Positions 1 to 6,436 of a DNA stretch of 19,651 bases are shown here, piece by piece. Below the pieces are notes generated by a model. It was not told where the DNA came from. It ran no database searches and saw only the letters and a program-made list of their open reading frames with translations. The stretch is taken from NCBI GenBank assembly GCA_964247295.1, contig CAXTTV010000083.1:1-19651 (forward strand), read 5' to 3'. Position numbers and translations under genes: made by a program. The DNA comes from CAXTTV01 sp964247295 (GTDB lineage: Bacteria > Chloroflexota > Ktedonobacteria > Ktedonobacterales > Ktedonobacteraceae). The number at the start of each line of letters is the position of its first letter. Positions within the stretch are counted from its first letter, which is position 1.

Positions 1-115
1 TCATCGAGGCTTAAAACTGGCCCGCACCATCGCGGATCTTGCTCAATGCCAGATGATTGCAGCCAATCACGTAGCCGAAGCGATCCAATATCGAGCGCGA
101 ACTAATCAGTCCTGA
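1..115 (+). CDS. ComM/YifB-type Mg-chelatase-like AAA+ protein, C-terminal fragment
   Basis: Only the last 37 residues are in the window, read from base 2 and ending at TGA 113-115. They contain KLARTIADLAQCQMIAANHV followed by AEAIQYR, which matches the C-terminal helical domain shared by ComM/YifB proteins, where a typical form is KVARTIAD...HLAEAIQYR. Family members are AAA+ ATPases linked to natural transformation; E. coli ComM/YifB is the reference. The gene enters from the left edge and converges on the OsmC gene. The two stop codons are only 6 bases apart, and no hairpin terminator fits between them. The family assignment rests on a short segment, so another Mg-chelatase-like AAA+ subunit is possible. 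Confidence 0.75.
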   Translation, partial: HRGLKLARTIADLAQCQMIAANHVAEAIQYRARTNQS

Positions 116-121
116 AAATTC

Positions 122-568
122 TCAGGCCTCAAGCTTTGTGCGAAGCTGAATCTCAACATTATTGCGTAGCGCGTTTGAGACTGGACAGAGCTGCTCCGCC
201 CTTTTTGCCAGCTCCTCGAACTGCTGATCAGTCAGCTTAGGAACCCGACCCTGAACATCGAGAACCTCCTGCGTAATTTTTGGTCCCGTCGGCAGTTGAT
301 CCAGAGTGCAGGTAGCAGAGACCTTCAACTGCTCCGCAGGAGTGTTATTCTCACCAAGTGTTAGCGTCAAAGCCATGGCATAGCAGCCGGCATGAGCGGC
401 GGCAATCAACTCTTCTGGACTGGTCTTCCCATCGGGGCTTTCGGCCCGAGAGGCCCAGGTGAGAGGTAGTTGGTTAAGTGCGCCACTGCCCGATTGCAGG
501 GTGCCTTTACCTTTGGCGAGATTTCCGCCTTCCCAGGTAACTTCCGCGTGACGTTTAGCGATTGGCAT
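122..568 (-). CDS. osmC: OsmC-family peroxiredoxin (organic hydroperoxide reductase)
   Basis: This 148-residue protein aligns along its whole length with the E. coli OsmC type. It has an N-terminal WEGGNLAKGKGTL stretch, a central PEELIAAAHAGCYAMAL with Cys62, and a C-terminal LCPVSNAL with Cys128. These are the peroxidatic and resolving cysteines of the family, which reduces organic hydroperoxides in the cytoplasm using thiol donors. The ATG at 568-566 was chosen because AAGGAG stands 7 bases upstream. The frame stays open to an ATG at 664, but the extra 32 residues look non-conserved and have no better ribosome site. A TATAAT-like -10 lies at 659-654 on the minus strand without a clear -35 box. 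The gene is transcribed away from R2lox, and a second, different OsmC-family gene lies at 13596-14045. Confidence 0.92.
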   Translation of the reverse strand: MPIAKRHAEVTWEGGNLAKGKGTLQSGSGALNQLPLTWASRAESPDGKTSPEELIAAAHAGCYAMALTLTLGENNTPAEQLKVSATCTLDQLPTGPKITQEVLDVQGRVPKLTDQQFEELAKRAEQLCPVSNALRNNVEIQLRTKLEA

Positions 569-776
569 TCTGTGTCTCCTTCTAAAAATACAAACAGTCT
601 CTCCTTCCAGAATAACCGGAAATCCAAGTGCTTTTATTCCACGTGCCTCCTCAATTATATCCAAATTTCGGATAAAACCGCATCACAAATGCCGAGAATC
701 AATCAGCTCAATGAGCAAGAAATTATTGAATCCTTTGATTCTGTTGAGACGCACTATTTTTCTTTAGCAATATATA

Positions 777-805
777 TTGACATTGTTCAAGTGAACAGGT
801 AGTAT
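777..805 (+). promoter_or_regulatory. Sigma-70-type promoter for the R2lox gene
   Basis: A perfect -35 box TTGACA (777-782) is followed by a 17-base spacer and a -10 box TAGTAT (800-805). Transcription would start near 812, giving a leader of about 125 bases before the ATG at 937. AAAGGA (921-926) is the ribosome binding site. Confidence 0.65.
784..797. promoter_or_regulatory. Inverted repeat TGTTCA-AG-TGAACA inside the promoter spacer
   Basis: Two perfect 6-base arms lie around a 2-base centre, between the -35 and -10 boxes of the R2lox promoter. A protein bound here would block RNA polymerase. The GTTCA half-site also occurs in the palindrome at 3023-3034 near lacI, but with different spacing. 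Confidence 0.45.
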
Positions 806-812
806 AGATATA

Positions 813-833
813 TATGACTGACAGTCAGTCATA
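813..833. promoter_or_regulatory. TetR-type operator palindrome at the R2lox transcription start
   Basis: Two perfect 10-base arms, TATGACTGAC and GTCAGTCATA, flank a single central A. The core TGACTGAC-N-GTCAGTCA is of the form bound by many TetR-family repressors. It starts just after the predicted transcription start, a classic repressor position. No TetR gene is in the window, so the regulator must be encoded elsewhere. Confidence 0.7.
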
Positions 834-936
834 ATAGTAAAGTCAGTAAAAGTAGAGAGATAGTAGGGATGGGGACACGCCTGGGCTTGTTGATAGTTAT
901 CCGCTTTGCACAGTCAGCAGAAAGGATTCACCAACG

Positions 937-1836
937 ATGACTTTAAGTCATGAGTCTTTTGTTACTACGAGCAAGCAAGGCTTGCGACATCATATTCTTC
1001 CTATGCGTCTCTATCACAAGGCGAAGCGTCTTGGTATCTGGGACCCTCGGAGCATTGATTTCTCTCAGGATGTCAAAGACTGGCAAGGGCTCTCGAAAGC
1101 CGAACAGGAAGTACTGTTGCAGCTAACGGCGCTTTTCCAGGCTGGTGAGGAGAGCGTCACGCAAGATATTCTTCCCCTGATTATGCGAGTCGCGCAGGAT
1201 GGGCATCTTGAGGAAGAGATGTTTCTCACCACCTTCCTCTGGGAAGAGGCCAAACATACCGAATTCTTCCGGCGTTTCCTGGATGAGGTTGTACAAATCA
1301 AAGAGGACCTTCATCACTATCACACTCCTAGTTACAAACAGATCTTCTATGATGAGCTACCATCAGCGATGAATGCGCTGCTGACCGACAAGTCAACGGT
1401 AGCGCTGGCAAAAGCTTCTGCCACCTATAATATGATTGTTGAAGGCGTACTGGCTGAGACTGGTTACTACTCCTACTATAGTGTCCTGGAAAAAAATGAT
1501 CTGATGCCGGGTTTGCGGCAGGGGATTGGTAATCTTAAGCGCGATGAGTCGCGTCACATCGCCTACGGTGTTTTCCTGATCTCTCGGTTAGTGGCGGCGG
1601 ATAAATCGCTTTGGCCCGCGATTGAAGAACGGATGAACCTGCTATTGATCCCTGCTCTGGGTATGGTTCAAGAAAGCTTCGCCAATTTTGATAACACTTC
1701 ACTAGAACTGGACATGCAGGAATACCTGAACTACGCTGTCAACCAGTTTAATAAACGGGTGGCGCGCATTCAGAAGGCGCAGGGCCAGACATTGGAAGAA
1801 ATCTACCAGGTGACGGTCGAAGAGGCCGAGATGTAA
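937..1836 (+). CDS. R2-like ligand-binding oxidase (R2lox), Mn/Fe
   Basis: The 299-residue protein belongs to the ferritin-like superfamily and is the R2lox type rather than a true ribonucleotide reductase subunit. The six metal ligands are visible: Glu71 in AGEESVT, Glu104 and His107 in WEEAKHTE, Glu169 in YNMIVEG, and Glu204 and His207 in KRDESRH. Val74 and Tyr164 are at the spacing of the valine-tyrosine ether cross-link known from the Mycobacterium tuberculosis and Geobacillus enzymes (V71/Y162 and equivalents). Those enzymes assemble a Mn/Fe cofactor and bind a long-chain fatty acid; their physiological substrate is not established. AAAGGA lies 10 bases before the ATG. The gene stands alone, with its own promoter, TetR-type operator and terminator-like hairpin. 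No nrdA or TetR gene is adjacent. Confidence 0.93.
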   Translation: MTLSHESFVTTSKQGLRHHILPMRLYHKAKRLGIWDPRSIDFSQDVKDWQGLSKAEQEVLLQLTALFQAGEESVTQDILPLIMRVAQDGHLEEEMFLTTFLWEEAKHTEFFRRFLDEVVQIKEDLHHYHTPSYKQIFYDELPSAMNALLTDKSTVALAKASATYNMIVEGVLAETGYYSYYSVLEKNDLMPGLRQGIGNLKRDESRHIAYGVFLISRLVAADKSLWPAIEERMNLLLIPALGMVQESFANFDNTSLELDMQEYLNYAVNQFNKRVARIQKAQGQTLEEIYQVTVEEAEM

Positions 1837-1868
1837 TCCTTCGTGCCTTCGTTCCTTGCTTTTGCTGT

Positions 1869-1898
1869 GGCACCCCGCTCTCTCCAGTGGGGTGCTTT
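1869..1898 (+). terminator. Terminator-like hairpin after R2lox
   Basis: A 10-base stem (GCACCCCGCT 1870-1879 with AGTGGGGTGC 1886-1895, one G-U pair) closes a 6-base CT-rich loop. Only three T follow before G-rich sequence, so the tail is weak. It sits between convergent R2lox and lacI and probably insulates them. Confidence 0.6.
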
Positions 1899-1920
1899 GG
1901 GGTTTGGGTTCTATTATGTC

Positions 1921-3000
1921 TTACCTGTATGTGGCCACTGACTCGCGCTTCAGCAAATCGACACCAATAAGTGTTGTCACATATGGCATATTGGGTGTGT
2001 TAACACGTTCAAGCAATGTTTTCAACGCAATTGTCCCGAGGGCTGTTGCATCAACCCGGATAGTAGAGAGGGCTGGTGTAACATGTTGACCGAGATCAAT
2101 TCCATCAAAGCCGATAAGCGAAACATCTTCTGGAATTCTACGTCCTGCTTCACGCAGCGCCTTCATTGCTCCAATCGCGGTTACATCATCAACGCAGAAC
2201 AACGCACTGAAATGAGCCTTACGCTCAATGAGGCGTTTGCAAGCATCATATCCACCTTTCATAGTCAGGTTTCCGGCTTCAACAAGGTCATTGTGAATAG
2301 GGAGCCCTCTATCCAAAAACGCCATACTATAGCTGACCCAGCGTTGTTGTGTTGAGTAGATCCTATAGGGAGGGCGCGGTTCTACAATTCCAGGACCGCC
2401 AATGAACGCGATACGTTGGTGTCCATAACTAAAAAGATAATCCATAGCTAACTTTGCGCCCAGAAAATTATCGGGCAGAATAGTATCTATGGGCTGTGAG
2501 AGGTCCGGAACGTAGTTATCTACCTGTACAATAGGCGTCTTTGTAGCTTGTATCGCAGCGATTGTATCGGCGTCTGCCTGGCCCACAAGAAGGACACCGC
2601 CTAATCGCATCTCATAGAGGAGCGCAGTCAGGACATGCGGCTGATCACGAATATCGGTGATGGTACGATAGGTAATTTTGATATTTGATTGCCGGGAGGC
2701 GCTCTCCACGCCATGAAAGATTGGTGCCCAGTAGGGGTCCATTGTTGCGGGTGTCTGCTCGATACTGGAACAATAGAGGAATCCCACATCTTTTAATCCA
2801 TGGGGATCGGGACGATACGTAGATACTTGCCCGCTATTCCCATTTCTAAAATAGCCCAGGTCCGCCGCCACCTTAAGGACGCGTTGTCGTATTTCCGCAC
2901 TCACATTACTATGATTGTTAAAGACACGCGAGACTGTACCTACTGACACCTGCGCTTGTTGCGCCACATCTTTAGCTGTTATTGATTCTACCACAACCAC
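1921..3000 (-). CDS. LacI-family transcriptional repressor
   Basis: This 359-residue protein has an N-terminal LacI helix-turn-helix, ITAKDVAQQAQVSVGTVSRV (residues 7-26), and a hinge region ending in DLGYFRN. A periplasmic-binding-protein-like effector domain follows from about residue 70 to the end, with typical segments such as GHQRIAFIGG, ALFCVDDVTAIGAMKALREAG and PEDVSLIGFDG. It is expected to bind DNA as a dimer and release it on binding a sugar. The listed start is GTG 3000. AAAGGAG lies only 3 bases before it, and the in-frame GTG at 2994 is 9 bases away, so 2994 may be the true start. It diverges from a beta-glucosidase and an oligomer importer, which suggests it senses a beta-linked oligosaccharide or breakdown product. 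Its promoter overlaps a palindrome, suggesting autoregulation. Confidence 0.93.
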   Translation of the reverse strand: MVVVESITAKDVAQQAQVSVGTVSRVFNNHSNVSAEIRQRVLKVAADLGYFRNGNSGQVSTYRPDPHGLKDVGFLYCSSIEQTPATMDPYWAPIFHGVESASRQSNIKITYRTITDIRDQPHVLTALLYEMRLGGVLLVGQADADTIAAIQATKTPIVQVDNYVPDLSQPIDTILPDNFLGAKLAMDYLFSYGHQRIAFIGGPGIVEPRPPYRIYSTQQRWVSYSMAFLDRGLPIHNDLVEAGNLTMKGGYDACKRLIERKAHFSALFCVDDVTAIGAMKALREAGRRIPEDVSLIGFDGIDLGQHVTPALSTIRVDATALGTIALKTLLERVNTPNMPYVTTLIGVDLLKRESVATYR

Positions 3001-3022
3001 TGGCTCCTTTTCTGAGCGATGA

Positions 3023-3034
3023 AGTTCATGAACT
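3023..3034. promoter_or_regulatory. Palindrome AGTTCATGAACT at the lacI start of transcription
   Basis: A perfect 12-base palindrome lies 2-13 bases downstream of the predicted lacI -10 box, covering the expected transcription start. Its position suits autorepression by the LacI-family protein or control by another dimeric regulator. Confidence 0.45.
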
Positions 3035-3035
3035 A

Positions 3036-3064
3036 ACGATACGTGATTTTCATCACAAAGTCAA
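3036..3064 (-). promoter_or_regulatory. Candidate lacI promoter
   Basis: On the minus strand TTGACT (3064-3059) is followed after 17 bases by TATCGT (3041-3036). The -35 box is good and the -10 box is moderate. The spacer contains the GTGA-N6-TCAC element at 3042-3057. Confidence 0.5.
3042..3057. promoter_or_regulatory. CRP/FNR-like site GTGA-N6-TCAC
   Basis: CGTGATTTTCATCACA matches the E. coli CRP form TGTGA-N6-TCACA at 9 of 10 fixed positions, with the correct 6-base spacing. It lies in the spacer of the lacI promoter and about 80 bases upstream of the glucosidase promoter. Control by a CRP-family protein is inference. Confidence 0.4.
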
Positions 3065-3119
3065 TGAGCGTGCACAAATCCTCTTTTAAGTCCAAATTTC
3101 TCGATTTGCGAAGAAAGTA

Positions 3120-3147
3120 TTGACATTTTGGTGAAAAAGGTTACTAT
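3120..3147 (+). promoter_or_regulatory. Promoter of the beta-glucosidase gene
   Basis: TTGACA (3120-3125), a 16-base spacer and TACTAT (3142-3147) form a good sigma-70-type promoter with transcription starting near 3154. A second, poorer pair, TTGACT (3147-3152) and TACTAT (3172-3177), has a 19-base spacer. Confidence 0.6.
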
Positions 3148-3152
3148 TGACT

Positions 3153-3173
3153 TAATGTTAATGTATAACATTA
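3153..3173. promoter_or_regulatory. Operator-like inverted repeat at the glucosidase transcription start
   Basis: Perfect 8-base arms, TAATGTTA and TAACATTA, surround the 5-base spacer ATGTA. The repeat begins at the predicted transcription start of the 3120-3147 promoter. It is the likely binding site for the divergent LacI-family repressor, although it lacks the central CG common in that family. Confidence 0.55.
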
Positions 3174-3255
3174 CTATTTCACAAACATTTCTACAGTGTG
3201 CTCATCAGGGTGTGTAGAACCTGATAACTGTAACAAATGTGCGAAAAGGGGACAT

Positions 3256-4593
3256 ATGGTTCGATTTCCTGAGCAGTTTCGTTGGGGAACGGGTACATAC
3301 AGTTATCAGGTTGAGGGAGCTGCACATGAAGATGGGAGGGGTGAGTCGATCTGGGATCGTTTTTGTGCTGTTCCTGGCAACATTTTGAATAACGAGAGTG
3401 GTCTGGTGGCTTGTGATCACTACCATCGCTACCCAGAGGATGTACGTTTGCTGCAACAACTGGGTGTCCATATGTACCACTTTTCGATTGCCTGGCCCCG
3501 TATACTTCCACTTGGCCGAGGACAAATTAATCAACGTGGGCTAGATTTCTATGATCGACTTGTGGACACGTTATTAGAGGCTGGTATCGAGCCGTATGCC
3601 ACACTTTATCATTGGGATTTACCTCAGGCTTTACAGGACTCTGTGGGTGGGTGGGCCAGCCGCGATACAGCATATGCATTCGCGGACTACGTTGCTATTG
3701 TCTCCCGCCATTTGGGGAACCGCGTTCATAACTGGCTCACCCTAAATGAGCCGGCGGTGACTGCATTTGAAGGTCATGAAGAAGGCATTCACGCGCCTGG
3801 CCTGCGAGATGCACGTATCGCGTGGCAAACGTCGCATCACTTTTTATTAGCGCATGGGCTCGCAATCCCTATTCTTCGTGAAAATGGCAACGAAAAGACG
3901 CGTGTTGGTATTACATTGAACTTTACACATCTTGATCCAGCGACACCGTCAGCGGAGGATGCGGCGGCTGTGCGCTTCATGGATGGCAAGATGCATCGCT
4001 GGTTTCTAGATCCTCTTTTTCGTGGAACATACCCGATGGATGTGCTTGAGCGGCTGGGTGATATGGCTCCAAAGATGGAGCCCGGCGATATAGAAATTAT
4101 TGGTCGTAAACTTGATTTTTTAGGGGCGAACTATTATACACGCTCTGTACTGCGTCACGATGAGAGTACATTTGACGAATTTCCCTCTATCCATATCGAG
4201 GGCGTAGAGCATACAGCTATGGATTGGGAAGTGTACCCACATGGTATCTATGCCATGTTGCTTCGTCTGCACCGTGAGTATGCTATCCCACAAATTTATC
4301 TTGTCGAGAATGGTGCCGCGTTCCCTGATGTTGTCGACGGAGAGGGTCATGTGTCTGATCCTCGCAGAATTAATTATTTACGTGAGCACCTCTTACAAGT
4401 TCATGCGGCACTCACGGAAGGGGTGCCACTCGCGGGTTACTCAGTCTGGTCATTACTCGATAATTTTGAATGGTCCCTTGGCTATAGCATGCGCTTTGGT
4501 CTTGTGTACGTTGACTACTCCACACAAAAACGTAGCTTAAAGGAAAGCGGTTCCTGGTACCAGAATGTGATTGCAACGAACGAGGTGCAGTAG
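3256..4593 (+). CDS. bglA: GH1 beta-glucosidase
   Basis: The 445-residue protein is a full-length glycoside hydrolase family 1 enzyme of typical size. It starts with FPEQFRWGTGTYSYQVEGA, has the acid/base Glu165 in TLNEP, and the nucleophile Glu351 in YLVENG. Other family segments include HFSIAWPRI, LYHWDLPQAL and the C-terminal GYSVWSLLDNFEW. It should hydrolyse beta-linked glucosides such as cellobiose in the cytoplasm, since no signal peptide is present. ATG 3256 was chosen because AAAAGGGGA lies just upstream. The frame extends to GTG 3196, but that 20-residue Cys-rich extension lacks a ribosome site and family similarity. The gene is divergent from lacI and lies 63 bases before the binding-protein gene of the importer, which probably supplies its substrate. 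Confidence 0.95.
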   Translation: MVRFPEQFRWGTGTYSYQVEGAAHEDGRGESIWDRFCAVPGNILNNESGLVACDHYHRYPEDVRLLQQLGVHMYHFSIAWPRILPLGRGQINQRGLDFYDRLVDTLLEAGIEPYATLYHWDLPQALQDSVGGWASRDTAYAFADYVAIVSRHLGNRVHNWLTLNEPAVTAFEGHEEGIHAPGLRDARIAWQTSHHFLLAHGLAIPILRENGNEKTRVGITLNFTHLDPATPSAEDAAAVRFMDGKMHRWFLDPLFRGTYPMDVLERLGDMAPKMEPGDIEIIGRKLDFLGANYYTRSVLRHDESTFDEFPSIHIEGVEHTAMDWEVYPHGIYAMLLRLHREYAIPQIYLVENGAAFPDVVDGEGHVSDPRRINYLREHLLQVHAALTEGVPLAGYSVWSLLDNFEWSLGYSMRFGLVYVDYSTQKRSLKESGSWYQNVIATNEVQ

Positions 4594-4616
4594 TCTTGCG
4601 TTTCTGACAAATATTG

Positions 4617-4630
4617 AAACAACGTTGTTT
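4617..4630. promoter_or_regulatory. LacI-type palindrome AAACAACGTTGTTT
   Basis: A perfect 14-base palindrome with a central CG, the hallmark of LacI/GalR-family operators, lies between the glucosidase and binding-protein genes, 27 bases before the GTG start. I find no good promoter around it, so it may control an internal promoter or act as a roadblock. Confidence 0.55.
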
Positions 4631-4656
4631 TAATGGTTTCTATTTGGAGGTACACA

Positions 4657-6339
4657 GTGACGTATTCTTCTTTCTTTGCTCAAAAGAGTAAAATAAGGAT
4701 GACCGCCTTATCTGTCCTGCTGCTCCTTTCCATTGTACTGACTGCTTGTGGGAATGCTGGGAACACAAACAAAAAGAACAATTCGTCTCTGACAATGTTA
4801 GCAAACACGTCAGGGGACTATCCACGTAACTTTAACCCTTATTCACCAAGTGTCATTGGTGGGACACAGGGGATGATCTACGAAACCTTGCTCGCATACA
4901 ATCGTCTTGATGGCACTGTAAAACCCTGGTTAGCCTCAAGCTATGAGCTCTCAAGCGATGCAAAAAGCATTACGTTTCATTTACGTAAAGGTGTGCAATG
5001 GTCGGATGGGCAACCATTTACGAGCGACGATGTCATCTTCACGTTTGACCTGCTCAAGCATTATCCATCCCTGGATGTGAATAGCATCATTCCTGTAATC
5101 AAAGAGTTTACAGCGCCAGATGCACAGACCGTTGTTGTGCGACTTAACCGATCGTTTAACCCGATAGTCTGGTACATCGGTGGACAAACATATATGCTGC
5201 CCAAGCATGGGTGGTCTACTGTAAAAGGTGATCCTTCCCAATTTGCCGATCCTCAACCAATTGGTACTGGTCCTTACGTTGTGAAATCATTCACACCTCA
5301 ACTGGTCGTTCTGCAAAAGAATGCCAGGTTCTGGCAAGCTGGTAAGCCCACGGTGAGTGAGATCAGGATACCTGCATACAACTCAAATACCAATGCGGAA
5401 CTGGCGTTGCAAAAGGGTCAGATAGATTGGACCAACCTGTACATTCCTGATATTCAGAAGACGTATATAGATCTGGATAAGCAGCATAATCACTACTGGT
5501 TTCCTTCCAGTGATGTTCTGATGCTGTACCTCAATCTCAAAAAGTACCCTTTTGATCAGCTTCCCGTGCGTCGCGCAATCAGTGCCGCTCTCAATCGCGA
5601 GCAGTTATACACTGTAGGGGAAGGTGGTTACGAGCCGGTTGCCCATCCAACCAGTTTACTGCCTGCACACAAGAGCTATATGGACGCTCAATATAGCTCT
5701 GAACGTTTTGCCTACTCACCTGCCCAGGCAATGAGCACCTTAGAGAGCTCAGGTTTCAAAAAAGGTTCTGACGGTATCTATGCCGACAAAAACGGTAAAA
5801 AGCTTGCCTTCAACCTGAACGTTGTGAGTGGCTATACCGATTGGATTACTGATTGTCAACTTATGGCAAGTGATCTAAAGAATATCGGTATTAAAGTTAC
5901 CGTCAACACCACGGAGTTCAACGCGTATTATAACGCATTGCAAACCGGGAACTATGACATGGCAATGCTCTGGACCAATCCAGGCCCCACACCATATTAT
6001 CTCTATGATGGTTTACTGCGAAGTTCCGATAGCGCACCTGTGGGTCAAGCCGCTCCTTCCAACTATGAACGCTGGACCAATGCCGAAACAGATGCATTCT
6101 TGAACCAGTATGCCAGCACGACCGACCCTATAGTGCAAAAGCAAGCGATTATGGGCCTCCAAAAAATTATGGTGGAGCAGTTACCAAGCATTCCATTAAC
6201 GAACGAACCTTACTGGTATCAATATAGCACGAAGAAGTTTACCGGCTGGCCCGATGAGCAGCATCCCTATGCCGCACCTGGAACGGCTGTATATCCAGAT
6301 ATTGAATACGTTGTGCTCAATCTCCAACCTGTAAATTAA
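4657..6339 (+). CDS. ABC transporter substrate-binding lipoprotein, oligopeptide/oligosaccharide (SBP_bac_5) type
   Basis: The 560-residue protein has a lipoprotein signal peptide: a basic start, a hydrophobic stretch at residues 16-29 and the lipobox LTAC with Cys31. The mature part shows the family-5 pattern, with an early GMIYETLLAYN, LRKGVQWSDGQPFTSDDVIFTFDLLK, IGTGPYVVKSF and late VEQLPSIPLTNEPYWY. It would be anchored to the outer face of the membrane and deliver a ligand to the permeases downstream. The start GTG 4657 is chosen because GGAGG stands 6 bases upstream; an ATG at 4633 is in frame but lacks a site. Family-5 proteins usually bind peptides, but several bind cello- or other oligosaccharides (the Thermotoga cellobiose system is an example). 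The GH1 and LacI neighbours favour a sugar ligand; this is inference. Confidence 0.9.
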   Translation: MTYSSFFAQKSKIRMTALSVLLLLSIVLTACGNAGNTNKKNNSSLTMLANTSGDYPRNFNPYSPSVIGGTQGMIYETLLAYNRLDGTVKPWLASSYELSSDAKSITFHLRKGVQWSDGQPFTSDDVIFTFDLLKHYPSLDVNSIIPVIKEFTAPDAQTVVVRLNRSFNPIVWYIGGQTYMLPKHGWSTVKGDPSQFADPQPIGTGPYVVKSFTPQLVVLQKNARFWQAGKPTVSEIRIPAYNSNTNAELALQKGQIDWTNLYIPDIQKTYIDLDKQHNHYWFPSSDVLMLYLNLKKYPFDQLPVRRAISAALNREQLYTVGEGGYEPVAHPTSLLPAHKSYMDAQYSSERFAYSPAQAMSTLESSGFKKGSDGIYADKNGKKLAFNLNVVSGYTDWITDCQLMASDLKNIGIKVTVNTTEFNAYYNALQTGNYDMAMLWTNPGPTPYYLYDGLLRSSDSAPVGQAAPSNYERWTNAETDAFLNQYASTTDPIVQKQAIMGLQKIMVEQLPSIPLTNEPYWYQYSTKKFTGWPDEQHPYAAPGTAVYPDIEYVVLNLQPVN

Positions 6340-6385
6340 TTTAAAGCCCTTCGTTTTGACGAATAGGTGAGATGTTACGTGAAGC

Positions 6386-6416
6386 AGCATAACAGAAAGT
6401 TCAACGCTGTTATGCT
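6386..6416 (+). other. Intercistronic stem-loop between binding protein and permease
   Basis: A perfect 10-base stem, AGCATAACAG (6386-6395) with CTGTTATGCT (6407-6416), closes an 11-base loop. There is no T-run, so it is not a canonical terminator. At this position such hairpins often protect the binding-protein mRNA or partly attenuate transcription, giving more binding protein than permease. The ribosome site AAGGAG of the next gene follows within 10 bases. Confidence 0.65.
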
Positions 6417-6436
6417 CTATTTGAAGGAGATGGCTT

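Larger units (their letters stand above)
569..936. other. Divergent intergenic region osmC / R2lox
   Basis: This 368-base AT-rich spacer separates the two divergent starts. Near the osmC side it holds a possible minus-strand TATAAT (659-654) and a weak inverted repeat TATCC-N7-GGATA around 658-674. The right half holds the R2lox promoter and two operator-like palindromes, listed separately. No convincing gene is seen, since the plus-strand frame at 470-802 overlaps osmC antisense and lacks family features. Confidence 0.6.

Noticed and set aside
569..664. N-terminal extension of the first OsmC protein to ATG 664
   Set aside because: AAGGAG at the right distance before ATG 568 and the match to OsmC length favour the shorter form.
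470..802. 110-codon plus-strand frame antisense to osmC
   Set aside because: It overlaps the well-supported osmC gene and runs through the R2lox promoter.
937..1836. Ribonucleotide reductase beta subunit (nrdB) for the ferritin-like protein
   Set aside because: The Val74/Tyr164 pair, the size and the absence of a neighbouring alpha subunit fit R2lox rather than NrdB.
3196..3255. Extension of the beta-glucosidase to GTG 3196
   Set aside because: The 20 extra residues are Cys-rich and unlike GH1, and there is no ribosome site before 3196, whereas 3256 has AAAAGGGGA.
4633..4656. ATG 4633 as start of the binding protein
   Set aside because: GGAGG lies 6 bases before GTG 4657, and no site precedes 4633.
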